DNA from: Tremella fuciformis
Lineage: Eukaryota; Basidiomycota; Tremellomycetes; Tremellales; Tremellaceae
Assembly (NCBI GenBank): GCA_032768795.1
Contig: CP136495.1
Location: 2,110,501-2,174,500, forward strand
Direction: 5' to 3'
DNA: 64,000 nt
Part shown: positions 23,667-37,458 of the stretch, piece by piece
Position numbering within the stretch: the stretch's first letter is position 1
How the letters are laid out: every line of letters starts with the position of its first letter
The notes under the pieces: generated by a model
Told to the model about the DNA's origin: nothing
Seen by the model: only the letters and a program-made list of their open reading frames with translations
Database searches by the model: none
Position numbers and translations under genes: made by a program

Positions 23667-23956
23667 CTACGCTATCAGCGTAGGTCCACCGGGGACTACC
23701 TGGCGCAGCCAGGGTGCGCGTGTCGGGAGGGGCCGAGGTGTGAGCTGGGGAGGGGACGCGGCCGCTCGCGCCCCAGCTACCGTCGGCCTCGTGAGGGCTT
23801 CGCAGAGCACGCCTCACCCCTGCGCGGTGTGATTGCAGTGGGGGTCGCAGCCCACGCCACTGCAGGGGCACAGGGAGCGTAGCTCACCGGTGCTGAGTTG
23901 ATCCTATATACAAATGTCGTCGCCTGGGGGTCCAGCCCGCAGGCCCTGGCGAGTCC

Positions 23957-25081
23957 CTATTGGGCCTTGCCCTTCCCTGGGCAGTCGAAGACTCGGTGCG
24001 GCTTGCCGCACGCGCTGCACTCGTGCTTCCTACCCTGCGGGCACGGCTCGGAACAGCCGGAGACGTGGTAGCGGACACAGCGTTCGGACGAGGCTGCAGC
24101 GGCCGATGTCTGCTTCTTGCGCCGTTTGTTTCCTTCATCGGCGGATGCGGCGGCGGTGGAAGGTGCCGTGACGGCACGCGCCGTCTTGGTACCAGCGACA
24201 GATTGGCGCTCTGCTCGCTCCGCCTGCCGGGTGACGCTGTCCTTGCGGATGAGGACATTGCCTGCGGCCGCGTCATAGGCATCGTACCAGAGGGACGTAT
24301 GGAAGTCGGTGGCGAACCGCTTGCTGGCTACCTTGAGGTGATACCGGACTATGGAGTCCCAGGTGAAGTGCACGCTGTTGTCGATCACCCATTGCGCGTG
24401 ACTCCACAAGGCGGTGAAGATCTCGGCGGCGGCCTCCGGTTCCCCGCTGCCGTGGATGATGAGGTCGATGAGGTTACCCCAGGCGTAGAGAAACACCCCC
24501 AGGTTCGGTATGGCCGCCTTGAAGCGCTCCGCAATTTGCCCCGTGGAGTTCCTAGGCGGCGCTGCGAAGAACTGTCGGGTCTCGGGGTCCATGGAGAGCA
24601 AAAGTCTGCCCGAGGGGTCGTCGGCGTTCTCGCGGTAGATCTCCGCCGTCGGCGGTATGAGGAGCGGGAGCTTCTCCGGGGACAAGCGGCCAGCCATGGC
24701 AGCCGTGAGGGTTTTCTCGTCCAGGAAGGCGTAGCGCTCCTCGATGCTAGGGCACTCACCATGCACGCCACGGAATGGTACAGGTGGTCCCGGCGGGTCC
24801 GTGCCCAGGTCCCCAAAGTCCATGAAGTTATCCTCCTCGACGGTGGTCGGTGCCGGCGCCGTCTGGGGGATGGGAGCACTGCTGCGGTCGAGGATCTGCT
24901 GGAGCATGGCCTCCACGCCTCCGAAAGCGCGTGTGAACTCGTCCCGGGTCACGAAAGCGGGCTCGGCTGCAGGCTGCGCAGCGCGGCCCGTGCGGCGAGC
25001 CGCTGGCGTGGCCGCTGCTGCTGCTGCTGCCGCTGCCGCGCGGGCTTGTCGGTCCTCGACGGTGATACGGCGGGGGGGCAT
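23957..25081 (-). CDS. Gag-like protein of the YR retrotransposon
   Basis: 374 residues from the first true ATG (MPPRRITVEDRQAR) at 25081; the frame is open further upstream to about 25204 without ATG. An Ala-rich N-terminal stretch is followed by a short helical region (FGGVEAMLQQIL), a capsid-like middle with WGNLIDLIIHGSG and WSHAQWVIDN, a basic segment (NKRRKKQ), and a cysteine cluster near the C-terminus (CVRYHVSGCSEPC, then CSACGKPHRVFDC), suggesting one or two zinc knuckles. It should package element RNA. No similarity to the Ty3 gag at the right end is evident. Confidence 0.78.
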   Translation of the reverse strand: MPPRRITVEDRQARAAAAAAAAAATPAARRTGRAAQPAAEPAFVTRDEFTRAFGGVEAMLQQILDRSSAPIPQTAPAPTTVEEDNFMDFGDLGTDPPGPPVPFRGVHGECPSIEERYAFLDEKTLTAAMAGRLSPEKLPLLIPPTAEIYRENADDPSGRLLLSMDPETRQFFAAPPRNSTGQIAERFKAAIPNLGVFLYAWGNLIDLIIHGSGEPEAAAEIFTALWSHAQWVIDNSVHFTWDSIVRYHLKVASKRFATDFHTSLWYDAYDAAAGNVLIRKDSVTRQAERAERQSVAGTKTARAVTAPSTAAASADEGNKRRKKQTSAAAASSERCVRYHVSGCSEPCPQGRKHECSACGKPHRVFDCPGKGKAQ

Positions 25082-25264
25082 GCTGCGGGAGGTGGGCTGG
25101 CGAGGAAACGAGGTAGCTTGTTGAGGTTCACCGGCAATGCGCTTCAGCTGCACTTCGGACGGGACGGAAGACGTGCGCGTAGAGCGGCTGTTTGTCTCTG
25201 GCACGCCGCACTCCTTCTAGGCTTACAGGTCCCGCTGTCCTCTCCAGGCTCCTCCTACTGGTGC

Positions 25265-25378
25265 AGAGCTCGGGATGCTTGATCCTGCTCAGGCGACGAG
25301 AGAGATGATAGGATGGATCAACATCGTCGTCCGTGCAGTGCCCTAAGACCCCTCTCCTCTCGTCACGTGATCCATCAA
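25265..25378 (-). repeat. Split direct repeat A1 (element 5' end)
   Basis: 114-bp copy of A2. It marks the 5' terminus of the YR element on the minus strand; the outermost bases begin TTGATGGATCACGTG. Confidence 0.88.
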
Positions 25379-25524
25379 ACGGTACTGTAGTTCCGGCCCG
25401 ATGGGAATCTCCCGCTCTAACCGATGACTCCCTCTCTTCTACGTCTGCCAAGCAGGGTGATCATAACGCTTGTGCAGTAGGCACAGCATATCGTGACTGT
25501 CCAGCACCACCCACGACTTCAGAC

Positions 25525-27956
25525 ATGACCTCCATCGAAGTGGGACAGGCCAGTACCAAGCCAAAGCCGAGACGGAAACCCATCCTGGACAAATTGGAAC
25601 TCCGACCAGCTGGAGATAAGCCTCTTCGCCGTTCACGAACGGGCTGTCTGACCTGGTGAGTCGTCCTCAGCACTGCGCTGTACAGTCGACTGATACCTCG
25701 TGCCTGCAGTCGCAAGCGTAGTGAGTTCATACATGCAATCACACCCACCCATCTGCCTGTTGTTGCTAGCCGCGGGCTAACCGATGTCCCGCGGGACCAC
25801 CAGAAAAGAAATGCCCAGAACAGGTGCGCTTGCCGCTCTTCCCCAACACCTCATCCCCCTTATCTCTGAAACTGTAGCAAAGAGCTCACATGACAGTATG
25901 ACAACGGCGCTTGCTTGAGGTGCTCGTCCGGCGGCTGGAAGTGTATCCGGGAAGAGGATTTGCCCTTTGAAGCGACCATGCGACGAAGTATAGACGGGCT
26001 GGGCAGGTCGCCAGACGGGACAGGAGGGAGCGGTGCCGCCTCTGCTTCCCCAGAGCAGTTGCCACCAAATCCACATCAACATCAAGGGCTGGGGCAGGCG
26101 GTGGGGTCGTTGCTCGATCTGGGTTCCCATCATATTCAAGCCCCAGCGATGCCGAGCGGTACGATGGACATGACCACGGAGCAGGACGGTCTGCTCGACC
26201 CGACTACTGCGTTACCAGTGGACGACAACTTCTGGACCACACAGTCGCTCGATGCGCTCCTTGGGGCAAGTCTGCCCAACTTCGACCTGTCTCTGTATGA
26301 GTCATTCGGCCAGGTCGACCCCAACGACCCGTTCCGATTCTCCCCTGCTTTCCAGTTCCCCACAGACGACACGGCCATGCTCATTGATAAGCCCCAGACA
26401 CCCCAAGCGTCCAGCTCGCGGACCGGCAGCATTCAGAATCCACCTGTTGTCACACAGGTGGAGATGACGAACGAGCAAGCGGTCCTGTCCGACTTTTGTG
26501 AGTCCCCCTATCACGCAGCATGCGCGTCGCTGACAGTTCGAAAGATGATCAGTATCTCCTACCCGCCTGGGCAATCACCTATCCCGAGCGAGCTCGTAAG
26601 GCTGTCATTGCTCGGTATCGAGAGATCACCAATGCGCACCATGTGACGCGCCTGTGTCGCCAAGCCGCGGCAGCAGTGTGTGAGTGATGCACGGCAAGCG
26701 TGCGCAGCGTTGACACTGATGGTGCAGATCTGATCCTTCTCCGTCGCAGATACTCGCATGGAGTCATATGGGTGGGACACTGGGGTTCGCCTCTGGATTA
26801 CCTACCGCAAAAGTACATGGCATTGCAAGTCGATCCTGAGACCATTCTGCGCGATGCCACCTTGCTGGTCCGCACCCCAAAGGAGTGAGCCTGCAAAGAA
26901 TCGTGCACATCAATCATGGGTCTGTGCTGATTCCAGTGACCACATCACCATGGAAGCCCACTTTTGGGCTCTATCCGACCTTCATGTACGTTCTGACCCC
27001 TTCCGCGCAATGTAGCTCACTTCGTGTTAGATGGCCGTTGGATCCTTTTGCGAATCAACAAGGTCTTATGCCATCATGGAGATAGCGGAGCGTCTGTTAT
27101 CGGTCACGTACGGTCCTCAACCCGAAGTCGACTATCTTTCCCTCAATGGCTACCTTCCGTTCTACATGAGAGCATTTGTGACCATCGATTTGAATCGCAG
27201 TATCTCTCAACGGCGTCGGACGTTCTTCAAGATCACCGATTCAGCAAAGCTGAACAATGGCCTCTACCTGAATGACGGGTCTCACGACCAGGTACGTTTG
27301 CACTTTATACACCAGTGAAGAAGCTGACCTCTGCAAAGTGGTTTGGCCTACCAGCCGGTCTCGTCTTGTGTCTGTCCACCTTGATCAACTTGATCGCGCA
27401 GCTCGGCGAATCACCCGATACTAGAGTCTCAGGCGCAGCTTTTGCCTCGTCTCTCGCTATCGAAGCCGACCTTCTAAACTTCCGCTCGCCCTTCGCTGCC
27501 AACGACCGGAATGCAGACCGACATCCGCGAGAATGGGCCGGGGAGATGGCTGTCGAGACCGAGATCTGGCGCAATCTGGGCCTCTTGCTCCTTTGGCGAC
27601 ACGTCAACAACCTCTCTGTGCTCTCGCCCACAGTCAGAGACTGCATCGCCCTGCTCCTCAGCCTTCTCAGGTCTCTGCAGCACCTGACTGTCCCTCGGGT
27701 CAAAGCAGAGAACAACGTTATCGACTTTTGGACATTAAACTATACGATGCCGATATTCCTTGTTGGGGCGTTATTGGTGAATGCGGAGGACCGTGCATGG
27801 TGCAAGCAGAGTCTGCAAAGGCTTGGCGCGGAGAAGAACCTGGAAGACATGGTTATGGCGCTGGACGCGACGTGGGCGGCTACTGATCGTGAAGGGCAAG
27901 TGGTGGACTGGTTTGACGAGTGCAAGCGGCTCGACATCTCGGTTGTATTCTTCTGA
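25525..27956 (+). CDS. Zn2Cys6 transcription factor
   Basis: Fungal binuclear zinc-cluster regulator. Three introns split the DNA-binding domain. Joined, they give GCLTCRKRKKKC, PEQ and YDNGACLRCSSGGWKC, that is CX2CX6CX8CX2CX6C. A Lys/Arg-rich N-terminus precedes it, and a Ser/Gly/Pro-rich linker follows. Further exons give LPAWAITYPERARKAVI and, at the C-terminus, WFGLPAGLVLCLSTLINLIAQL through to DISVVFF, a helical fungal-specific domain. The path through about 26640-27090 is uncertain because several splice choices keep a frame open. It diverges from the alpha/beta hydrolase across the transposon, 146 bp from the element end, so its promoter may be altered. Confidence 0.83.
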
Positions 27957-27996
27957 GCGAGCGATGCATTTCGCTATGGTAACCTTCACTGGGCAC

Positions 27997-29338
27997 TCAA
28001 AGCAGATCCGCCAGCTGGACTTCCGAGCCGTTCGACGTCAATGCTGCTTGTAGCACCCTCACGTCGTGCAGGGCGCCCTCGACAGACCCAAAGCCTCAGG
28101 GTAAGTGGTTGACCCTTCCTCTAGGTCCAATGGGCTCACCATCTTCTTCCCCGTGGATTGCGGCAAAGAACCTCCGTTGCTCTTCCGCAACGCCCGTCTT
28201 GGGGAAGCTCTTGCGCTCGGTATGCGCAGCACCGAACTTTCCCGTCCGAATCTCCACTGAGATAGAGTCAACACCATTGTCCTCAACATCTCGGGAGACG
28301 ATCTCGCCGTCTGACCCCGTGATACGGAGCTCCCAAGCGGGCTGACATCCGCGTGCGCCATAGTCAATCAAGATCTGCCCATGTATGTCCGCACCGCATC
28401 GTGCGACAGCGGCAAGGTAGTCGCTAGGCGCCAGGTGCTCGTTCTGAAGAGTGGTGTAGGCGGACAGATGGGTGATGTGTTTGGGCAGTACCGTGCGGAG
28501 GACCGCTGCGTTGTGCTTGCAAGATCAGTCCGTGGCTCGAAGCGCTGAAGTCGAAAGCTCACTACCCCCGCATCAAGTAGGTAGCCGCCTTGGAACTGTC
28601 GCTCTTCAGCTCCTTCCCGGCGACAGCAATATGAGCACACCTGAGGCTTTCGACGCCAAGCCGTTTCAAAGTACTTGTTGCCCTCGTCGTCCACGAACAA
28701 GACGGACTTGATGAAGAAAGTTCGTACCGAGCCTATGCGGCCACGTTTTACCGCCTCAGCGGCAAATAGATGTGCTGGCTCGACTTCCCAATTCTCGGCG
28801 ATCCTCCATATCTAGCCCTAAGCAGCTGCGGCTCTCTCTGCCCATCCGAAGAAATGCTACTTACCTGTCCCCGTAGCTTGTATACCTTGTTGTACTCGTC
28901 CAGCATCTTTTGTCCTGCTTGGACCGTCGCGGCCACAGGTTTCTCTGACAGGACATGCTTGCCTGCCCGCAGAGCTTGGAGAACGATGTCCGGCTGAGAG
29001 TCGATAGGCAGAGCGATGATGACTGCCTCGATGTCGGGTCTGGACAGCAAGGCTTGGAGTGTATTCTCTTGTTGACCGTCCTCACTGTAGGCAAGAGTCT
29101 GTTCTTGCAGTGCCGAGGTCTTGTCAAGCTTCTTCCATGCCTGTAGCGCTTTCTGCGCTGAAGAGCTCGACCTGGACCAGATAGCTTTGAGTGAGACTTC
29201 TTGCCCCGTGGCGGACTTCAGAAGTGCAGGCAAGTGCGCTGGTATATGAGCTGTCGCTCCCTCGGGTGCTCGTAGCAGAGTCCTACCTTCTGTGGCAAAG
29301 ATCCCGCCTCCCAGTAGAGCGACACCAATTGGGGCCAT
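27997..29338 (-). CDS. GFO/IDH/MocA-family oxidoreductase
   Basis: NAD(P)-dependent sugar/diol dehydrogenase family. MAPIGVALLGGGIFATEG starts the Rossmann fold at the ATG at 29338. ALLSRPDIEAVIIALP and GKHVLSEKPVAATV are the family's core motifs; the EKP Lys is catalytic. Later exons give WRIAENWEVEP, FQGGYLLDAGVHNAAVLRTVL (the H of GVH is the usual active-site His) and YGARGCQPAWEL. A last intron leads to VEGALHDVRVLQAAL and the stop at 27997. It is tail-to-tail with the Zn2Cys6 factor, 40 bp apart. Substrate unknown. Confidence 0.9.
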
Positions 29339-29566
29339 TTCGAGTCCAGTGAGACTGATTAACGAGTGGCTGCAAACCATACGCGGGGCTATATGCTCTC
29401 AGCAAGTGGGCGCGGCCGAGCGGCAGCGCGAAGGCGCCTTCTGCTCTCCGCCCCTCGTTTTCCTTCGCAGACGCCCGGTGGACAATGGCGGGTACCGTGC
29501 ATGTCTACGACCCGCTCATACACGATTTGGGTCTACAAGGCCAGGGGAACAAGTGACATGTCATCG

Positions 29567-30302
29567 CTACTCCTCGTCCAAGTACCGAAATGAGAAGCCC
29601 TCAAACTCCCCCACTGCGCCGGCATCATTCATGAGGCCAGACACCATCACTCCAATCGCCCACTTGCAGTCTGTCGACCGCTTGCCACTATCGTCCACTC
29701 CAAATGCCTGAACCTCCCTCAAATTCCAGATCTCGCTGTCGGACAGCCTTCTATCCAGTATGGGCGTCCGGCTCTTGGCCCATCGAATGAGGATGGTGTG
29801 TCCGGTAATGGTCAACTCTTTCGTCAGGCGGATATAGACCCAGTCGCCCTCTGCGCCCATCGACAGTTCGTTGGGGGCCGGTACGGTCGAGACATCGCAG
29901 AATGGTGTGGCTACCACCGCGCTTGCCTATCAGCGCTCATCCGCGGCAACATCGCTGGACTGACTTGATCCATTGTCGCTCGCTAAATGTTTCTGTGCCC
30001 GTTTTCAGCCAGTGCGCTTTGGGATCACTGAGGTCGCCTCCGTGCAGGACCATACATGCCTGATCGTACAGGCCGACCAGACCGGAACGCAGCCATACTT
30101 CGCATTCGAATGGTCGGGACCCGTCGATGACGCGGTATTTGAACGGCCCGTCTTTGCGGTTCACAAGTACCGGCTCGGGATTGCGCCACCAGTCGACCAG
30201 CGGTGGAGCGGTGATGGTCAGTCGCCCGTTCTTGATTGACGTCGACGGGGGCTCTTCTCGGAAAACGAGGTCCTCGAATGAGCTTGCTTGCTTAGAAGTC
30301 AT
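29567..30302 (-). CDS. DUF1349-family protein
   Basis: Concanavalin-like beta-sandwich family of unknown function (DUF1349, related to yeast Ree1). Two exons: MTSKQASSFEDLVF through YDQACMVLHGG to SERQWIK, then ATPFCDVSTVPAPNE with a final FEGFSFRYLDEE. Between them lies an intron near 29915-29965. The pattern 'GLYDQAGLML' followed by 'W(I/V)K...E' and 'WSD' is the family's usual layout, here with DQACMVL. Cytosolic role likely; no signal peptide. Neighbours suggest carbohydrate metabolism (inference). Confidence 0.8.
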
Positions 30303-30577
30303 AGCTGTAGCGTGTGCCGGGATGCTTGGTGCATGTTGGCGATCATGCATGTGTCGACGAAAGAGATAAGGGTCTGAGGGAGCCCAACCTCACGCACGCG
30401 CTTTGCCGCGCGGCGCATTTCGCGCGTAAAGCCTTTCCGCCGGGGCGCCTAGGAGGTTGTCGCCGAACATGCACATTGTAAAAAGCATCCAGAATCAACG
30501 TCTCTAGCCTTTGGATACAAGAGACACTCGCTGCCTCGTCCTGACTACTCTTGCGAGCGAGAAACAAGCATTACAAG

Positions 30578-31132
30578 ATGTCTCTTTCCTTCCGCGCCGT
30601 CGACACCGAGGGCAAAGAGCTGGGTAGGCAAGTCCCTATCTTCGGCGGTCGCGACCGAGAGCTAATGGGAGTAGTGACTTCGCTCCAGCCGCCGCCGTAA
30701 TCATCCCATCCTCCGCCAAGACCCTATACATCTCCGGAGTCGTAGGCGACAATGCAGACGGCACCTTTGGTGACTTCAAAACACAAGTGTTCTTGATATT
30801 CGAGGTGAGGTTTTTGCTCGGCGAGCACTGCTAACAGCTCAGAAAATCGCGAACATTCTGCTCAAGGCAAACCCAGAGTACAGGACGGCCCAGGAGGCTT
30901 GGCGCAACGTGTTCGAAGTCACCGCCTACCACGTCGGGTCTTTGCCTGAACATCTGCCAATCGAGCTTGAGGTGGGACGATCGTTGATCACTGAGCTCCG
31001 CTGATGCTGCTTGTGCAGGCAGTCGACAAGTACCTCAAGGGCGCTCATCCTACATGGACCTCGGCCGCGGTGGAGAAGCTGTTCCACGATGGTCAATTGT
31101 ACGAGGTGCATGTCAAGGCGATCGTCCCATGA
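30578..31132 (+). CDS. RidA/YjgF-family protein
   Basis: Small enamine/imine deaminase family (RidA/UK114) that clears reactive 2-aminoacrylate and related intermediates. Four exons give MSLSFRAVDTEGKELG, then DFAPAAAVIIPSSAKTLYISG, then KIANILLKANPEY, then AVDKYLKGAHPTWTSAAVEKL ending VHVKAIVP. The order matches the RidA fold: start of strand 1, the SG(V) turn, the helix 'NI...L..A' and the 'P.W....V..L' strand. The strictly conserved Arg of bacterial RidA (in 'R..VE') is not seen in the usual place, so the catalytic type is open. Confidence 0.8.
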
Positions 31133-31373
31133 GGCTAGGTCCATAGCTCTCATATGCACGGACCCGTAAAGAGTGACGCGGTCAATAAGAAGCAGTCTGA
31201 CCTGCGGCTACATTCCTCAAACCCCGGACAGGAGCGATATCGATGGGGAATGCAAAGCTCAGGGCATGCAGTCTCAAGTGCTCAGGAGGCCGCAATCAGC
31301 TCCCCGACTGCAGCCCACCAATCTCAAATGCGAGCTTGACACTGGCATGTGTAGCATATTCCGTATAGTGCTT

Positions 31374-32099
31374 CTATACCTTGACCAACGAGCCGTCCGG
31401 AAGGATCGTCTTCACAACGCGCCCTGGGGTACCCATGACGAGGCTTCGCGGCGGTACGCTCCTCGTCACCACTGAGCCCGCCGCAATCGTGCTCCCGCGG
31501 CCGATGGTCACGCCGGGGAGGATGACAACGCTACCGCAGATCCAGCAGTCTTCTTCGACCATCACTGGCTTACCCCACTCTTCGCCGTTCAGGCCAGCAC
31601 GAGCCTCTGGCGAGATAGGGTGGTCAGGAGTGTATATCTTGACATCGGGTCCGATCATCGTTCGCGCCCCAATGTAGACTGAGGTCATCTTCGAGATCGA
31701 TATGCCATTGAGCGTCGCACTCACTGGGGCAGACATCGACAAACGTGCAGTTGGCTCCGATGAAGTTTTCCCCAGCAAGGGTGAGGTTGAATCCCTAGAA
31801 TACTCAGTCTTGGCGATGGCTCGCATTGGACGGCGACTTACATATTCGCAGAAGAAGCGCTGCACGATCATGCAATTCGGGCCGATGACGGCGTGTTTCC
31901 GCCAAAGATCCATGCGCTTCTCGCCGTCGGGCTCGCTGACGATCTTGTCAAGTTTGATAGCGCCGGTGTTGCGGAGACGATCAAGGTAGCTGTCCAAGGC
32001 CAGGTACGGCTTGCCTTGAATCATGAGGGACAGCTGCGTGGGATCTTCGTCCCCCTCCGGCGCAGGGATCAGAGGGTTGCTGAGATGCGGAGCGGACAT
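31374..32099 (-). CDS. Maltose/galactoside O-acetyltransferase-like (hexapeptide repeat)
   Basis: Acetyl-CoA-dependent sugar O-acetyltransferase of the LacA/Maa group, with a left-handed beta-helix. Exons give MSAPHLSNPLIPAPEGD, an N-terminal maltose-acetyltransferase helix region (MIQGKPYLALDSYLDRLR), FFCEYG..NLTLAGENFIGANCTFVDVCP, then VYIGARTMIGPDVKIYTPDHP (catalytic-type His). The hexapeptide end is EDCWICGSVVILPGVTIGRG, AGSVVTRSVPPRSLVMGTP and VVK. Two short introns (near 31820 and 31690-31740) are spliced to keep the repeats in register. It shares a 315-bp divergent region with an SDR gene. Confidence 0.9.
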   Translation of the reverse strand: MSAPHLSNPLIPAPEGDEDPTQLSLMIQGKPYLALDSYLDRLRNTGAIKLDKIVSEPDGEKRMDLWRKHAVIGPNCMIVQRFFCEYVSRRPMRAIAKTEYSRDSTSPLLGKTSSEPTARLSMSAPVSATLNGISISKMTSVYIGARTMIGPDVKIYTPDHPISPEARAGLNGEEWGKPVMVEEDCWICGSVVILPGVTIGRGSTIAAGSVVTRSVPPRSLVMGTPGRVVKTILPDGSLVKV

Positions 32100-32414
32100 G
32101 TTGCCACAGTGTAGAGGGAGAAGCGGGCTCGATTGCAGCTCTTTTGGGTACAGTGGGCGAGGTTCCACTTCCTTTGTGTATGAGGAAGCTGTGCGACACG
32201 ACCTGAGCAGCGGCGAAATCGACGCGAAGACGAGCCGAAGTCGGCTGGCGCGTTGGCGGGTAGTTGTCAACGGTCGTCTCGCGGTGCGCTTTGACGCTGA
32301 CAATGCACAGGCGAGTCGGTCATGCATAGGAATGGGGACGAGGAAGACGGTGATCATTCATAGCACCTGTGTGTACAACGTGCAAAGTCTCGTTTACCTG
32401 AGTGATCAGCCAAA
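32100..32414. promoter_or_regulatory. Divergent intergenic region, acetyltransferase / SDR
   Basis: 315 bp between two head-to-head starts. No exon or repeat was seen. Confidence 0.45.
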
Positions 32415-33519
32415 ATGCCGCCTACGCCCAAACCAGCTCCCAGGCTTGCGGAAAACGCTCTCGAGTGAGCCCCTCACACGTCCGACCGCATAGGCAGGAC
32501 TGACGGAGACTCAGGCTTTTCTCGCTCCGAGGGTGAGAACACATACGCGTGTCTCAAGATGTCCAGACTGACCCGATCAGCAAGGTCGCGGTCGTGACGG
32601 GAGCTTCTATCGGTATAGGATTGGCAGTTGCCACGGCGTACGCAGAAGCCGGAGCAGATGTAGCCATGTTGTATGCTCGCAGCAAGGAGACGACAGAGGA
32701 TCTTGCCGCCGAAATGGGCCAACGGACAGGGAGGAAAGTGAAGGCCTACCAGCTTGATGGTGAGGCTTCCTGCTCCGGATCACATCTCGGTCCCCTGTAG
32801 CTTACAAGACTCAAGTGAGAGACTACGAGCAGACCGAAGCACTCGTTCGGACTGTCTTGTCTGACTTTGGACGACTGGACATCTGGGTGACTCTGCTCTT
32901 GTCACACGTAGACGGGATGGTCAGCTGATCATCAGGTGGCCAATGCCGGGATCCCCCAAGACGACACAATTCTGGACGGCGACCGGAAGCACTGGGAAGA
33001 CATCATCCAAGTCAACTACACCGCGGTGGCCTACCAGAGCCAGATCCTGGGTCAAGTCTGGCAAAACGCACCTGGAGGTTCATTCATCATCACCGCCTCT
33101 GCGGCCGGGCTCGCCAATATCCGACCTACCAACCAAGGTATATACAACTCCAGCAAAGCAGCGGTGATCGTGCTCGCACGCTCGCTGGCACAGGAGTTTA
33201 AGGATTTTGCACGAGTCAACTCTGTCTCGCGTGAGTCATCTCAGACGAGAGCTGATGGTGAGTGGAGCTGACGCCTTGATAGCTGGCTACATGGGCGATG
33301 CGCAGGGAGCACCAGAGTCGGAGATCACCAACGCCTTGTCGAGACAGGTTCTCAATAGGACGGGAGAGTATCGCGAGCTTGCTGGGGCTTACATCTTCTT
33401 GGCTTCAGACGCGAGCACGTTTTGCACGGGCACTGACATGTGAGTCTGCTTGAAGGTGCATACGTCCTGCACAAAGCTGATGGCCATGCAGAGTCGTCGA
33501 TGGCGGCTACAGATGCTAA
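32415..33519 (+). CDS. Short-chain dehydrogenase/reductase with 18-nt microexon
   Basis: Classical SDR, most like sorbose/mannitol-type reductases. Exon 1 (32415-32464) starts MPPTPKPAPRLAENALE. An 18-nt exon (32515-32532) gives LFSLRG, and exon 3 from 32581 continues KVAVVTGASIGIGLA (TGxxxGIG). Then VRDYEQTEALV, WVANAGIPQDD (NAG), FIITASAAGLANI with the catalytic Ser, IYNSSKAAVIVL (YxxxK) and SPGYMGD. The last exon, after an intron at 33441-33491, reads VVDGGYRC. The start choice rests on restoring LFSLRGKVAVVTG, the normal N-terminus of this subfamily; the unspliced reading lacks an ATG. Confidence 0.9.
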
Positions 33520-36456
<2,937 letters not shown>

Positions 36457-36651
36457 TCATGAGTACTGGTAGGAAGGATTAAGTTATGTACGAGATCAAG
36501 TAACGATGCCATGCGAAGATTGTGATGCGACGTGATGCCCAAAGAAATGAATCAGTGTCCATAGTAGCATAAGTCCAAGAGGCTGCTATTATCGTCCGTT
36601 TCGCCCCCGGCTCACCAGTGTACGATATCTACCATTCATGTCGCCCAGAAG

Positions 36652-37458
36652 CTATGCCTGCATCACGAGCGTGATGACGATCTGGTTGTTCTCCGTTATG
36701 CTTGTCGAATACGCCGAGTTGACGTCCGCAGCCGACGCCGCACCATACACGGTATTCGCGCTTCCAGCCATATACAGATTGATGGACGTCGAGCCCGTCT
36801 CGACAAAGGTGAGATCAATATCGTCTGAAGCGTCGAAATCGGAAAAGTCCCAGATGTTGAAGGTCGTGCCGCTGACAGTGACCGTCCCGCTGAACCTGTA
36901 CACCCTGGACATGAGCACCGCTCGTCGACGAGCCGTCTCAACCAACCCGCTGACTGTCGTGGACTCTTTCGAGTTGATGTAATAGTTGACGGTGTACGCC
37001 TCTGCGTAGCTCTTCAAGAGGGCGTTGTCGGCCGGCACGCTGGTCGGCGCGTAGTACGTGTCGGCAGCGGCGAGTGTCTAGCATCAGCATTCCTAATTCT
37101 CAGAGATCGAAGCCTAGATGATTTGACTCACTGTCACGGCCAGATGGCCTCCTGAGGCTTTTGTCAGCGCCAAGTAGCCAATGACTGTGGCTGGGTCGAT
37201 GGCATATGCTACCTCGGCATAGAAGGGCGTGGTGGCGGTGTTACTTGTTCGCGGGGCGAGGACTCGGGTGGGCGTATATAGCTGTTGCGGGGCTCTTGGG
37301 GGAAGACCACGCTTGAATCGCTCTCCATTGGACAGTCTGGCAGTGTGGGAGTTGCCGACAAAGGTCGAGGAGTCCTCGGGGAGGACGCGGGCGTCTACCC
37401 CGCTCATGCTGAGGAGGGCGACTGTAAGCAGGAGGAGAAGATTCGCGAAGCGGGACAT
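36652..37458 (-). CDS. Secreted protein, GLPP family, copy A
   Basis: Signal peptide MSRFANLLLLLTVALLSMSGVDA, then a short propeptide ending NGERFKRGLPP, where KR would be a Kex2-type cleavage site (the signal and site are given as landmarks). LYTPTRVLAPRTSN follows. One intron near 37080-37130 separates exon 2, which starts DTYYAPTSVPAD. The C-terminal half has FNIWDFSDFDASDDIDLTF, ETGSTSINLYMAG and INSAYSTSITENNQIVI-like blocks, probably a beta-sandwich. Two paralogs lie in tandem downstream of it in the window. The family is known as 'hypothetical secreted' in basidiomycetes; function unknown, cell-surface or extracellular. Confidence 0.8.

Larger units (their letters stand above)
20487..25378 (-). 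mobile_element. Tyrosine-recombinase retrotransposon (DIRS order, Ngaro/PAT-like), apparently complete
   Basis: A 4.9-kb element read on the minus strand: A1 repeat, gag, RT-RNase H, tyrosine recombinase, then B1-A2 and B2 repeats. This A1-ORFs-B1A2-B2 layout of split direct repeats is that of the Ngaro/PAT-type members and not the inverted ends of DIRS1. All three proteins have long open frames. I see no DAM-like methyltransferase, which DIRS1 types often carry. Such elements integrate a circular DNA through the recombinase without target duplication, and none is visible here. The 114-bp A copies and 60-bp B copies are essentially identical, pointing to a young insertion. Confidence 0.88.

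Noticed and set aside
23960..25282. 440-codon plus-strand frame
   Set aside because: Antisense of the YR element gag gene, whose zinc-knuckle motif supports the minus strand.
20487..25378. Crypton or DNA transposon
   Set aside because: A tyrosine recombinase alone could suggest a Crypton, but the linked RT-RNase H, gag and split repeats identify a retrotransposon.
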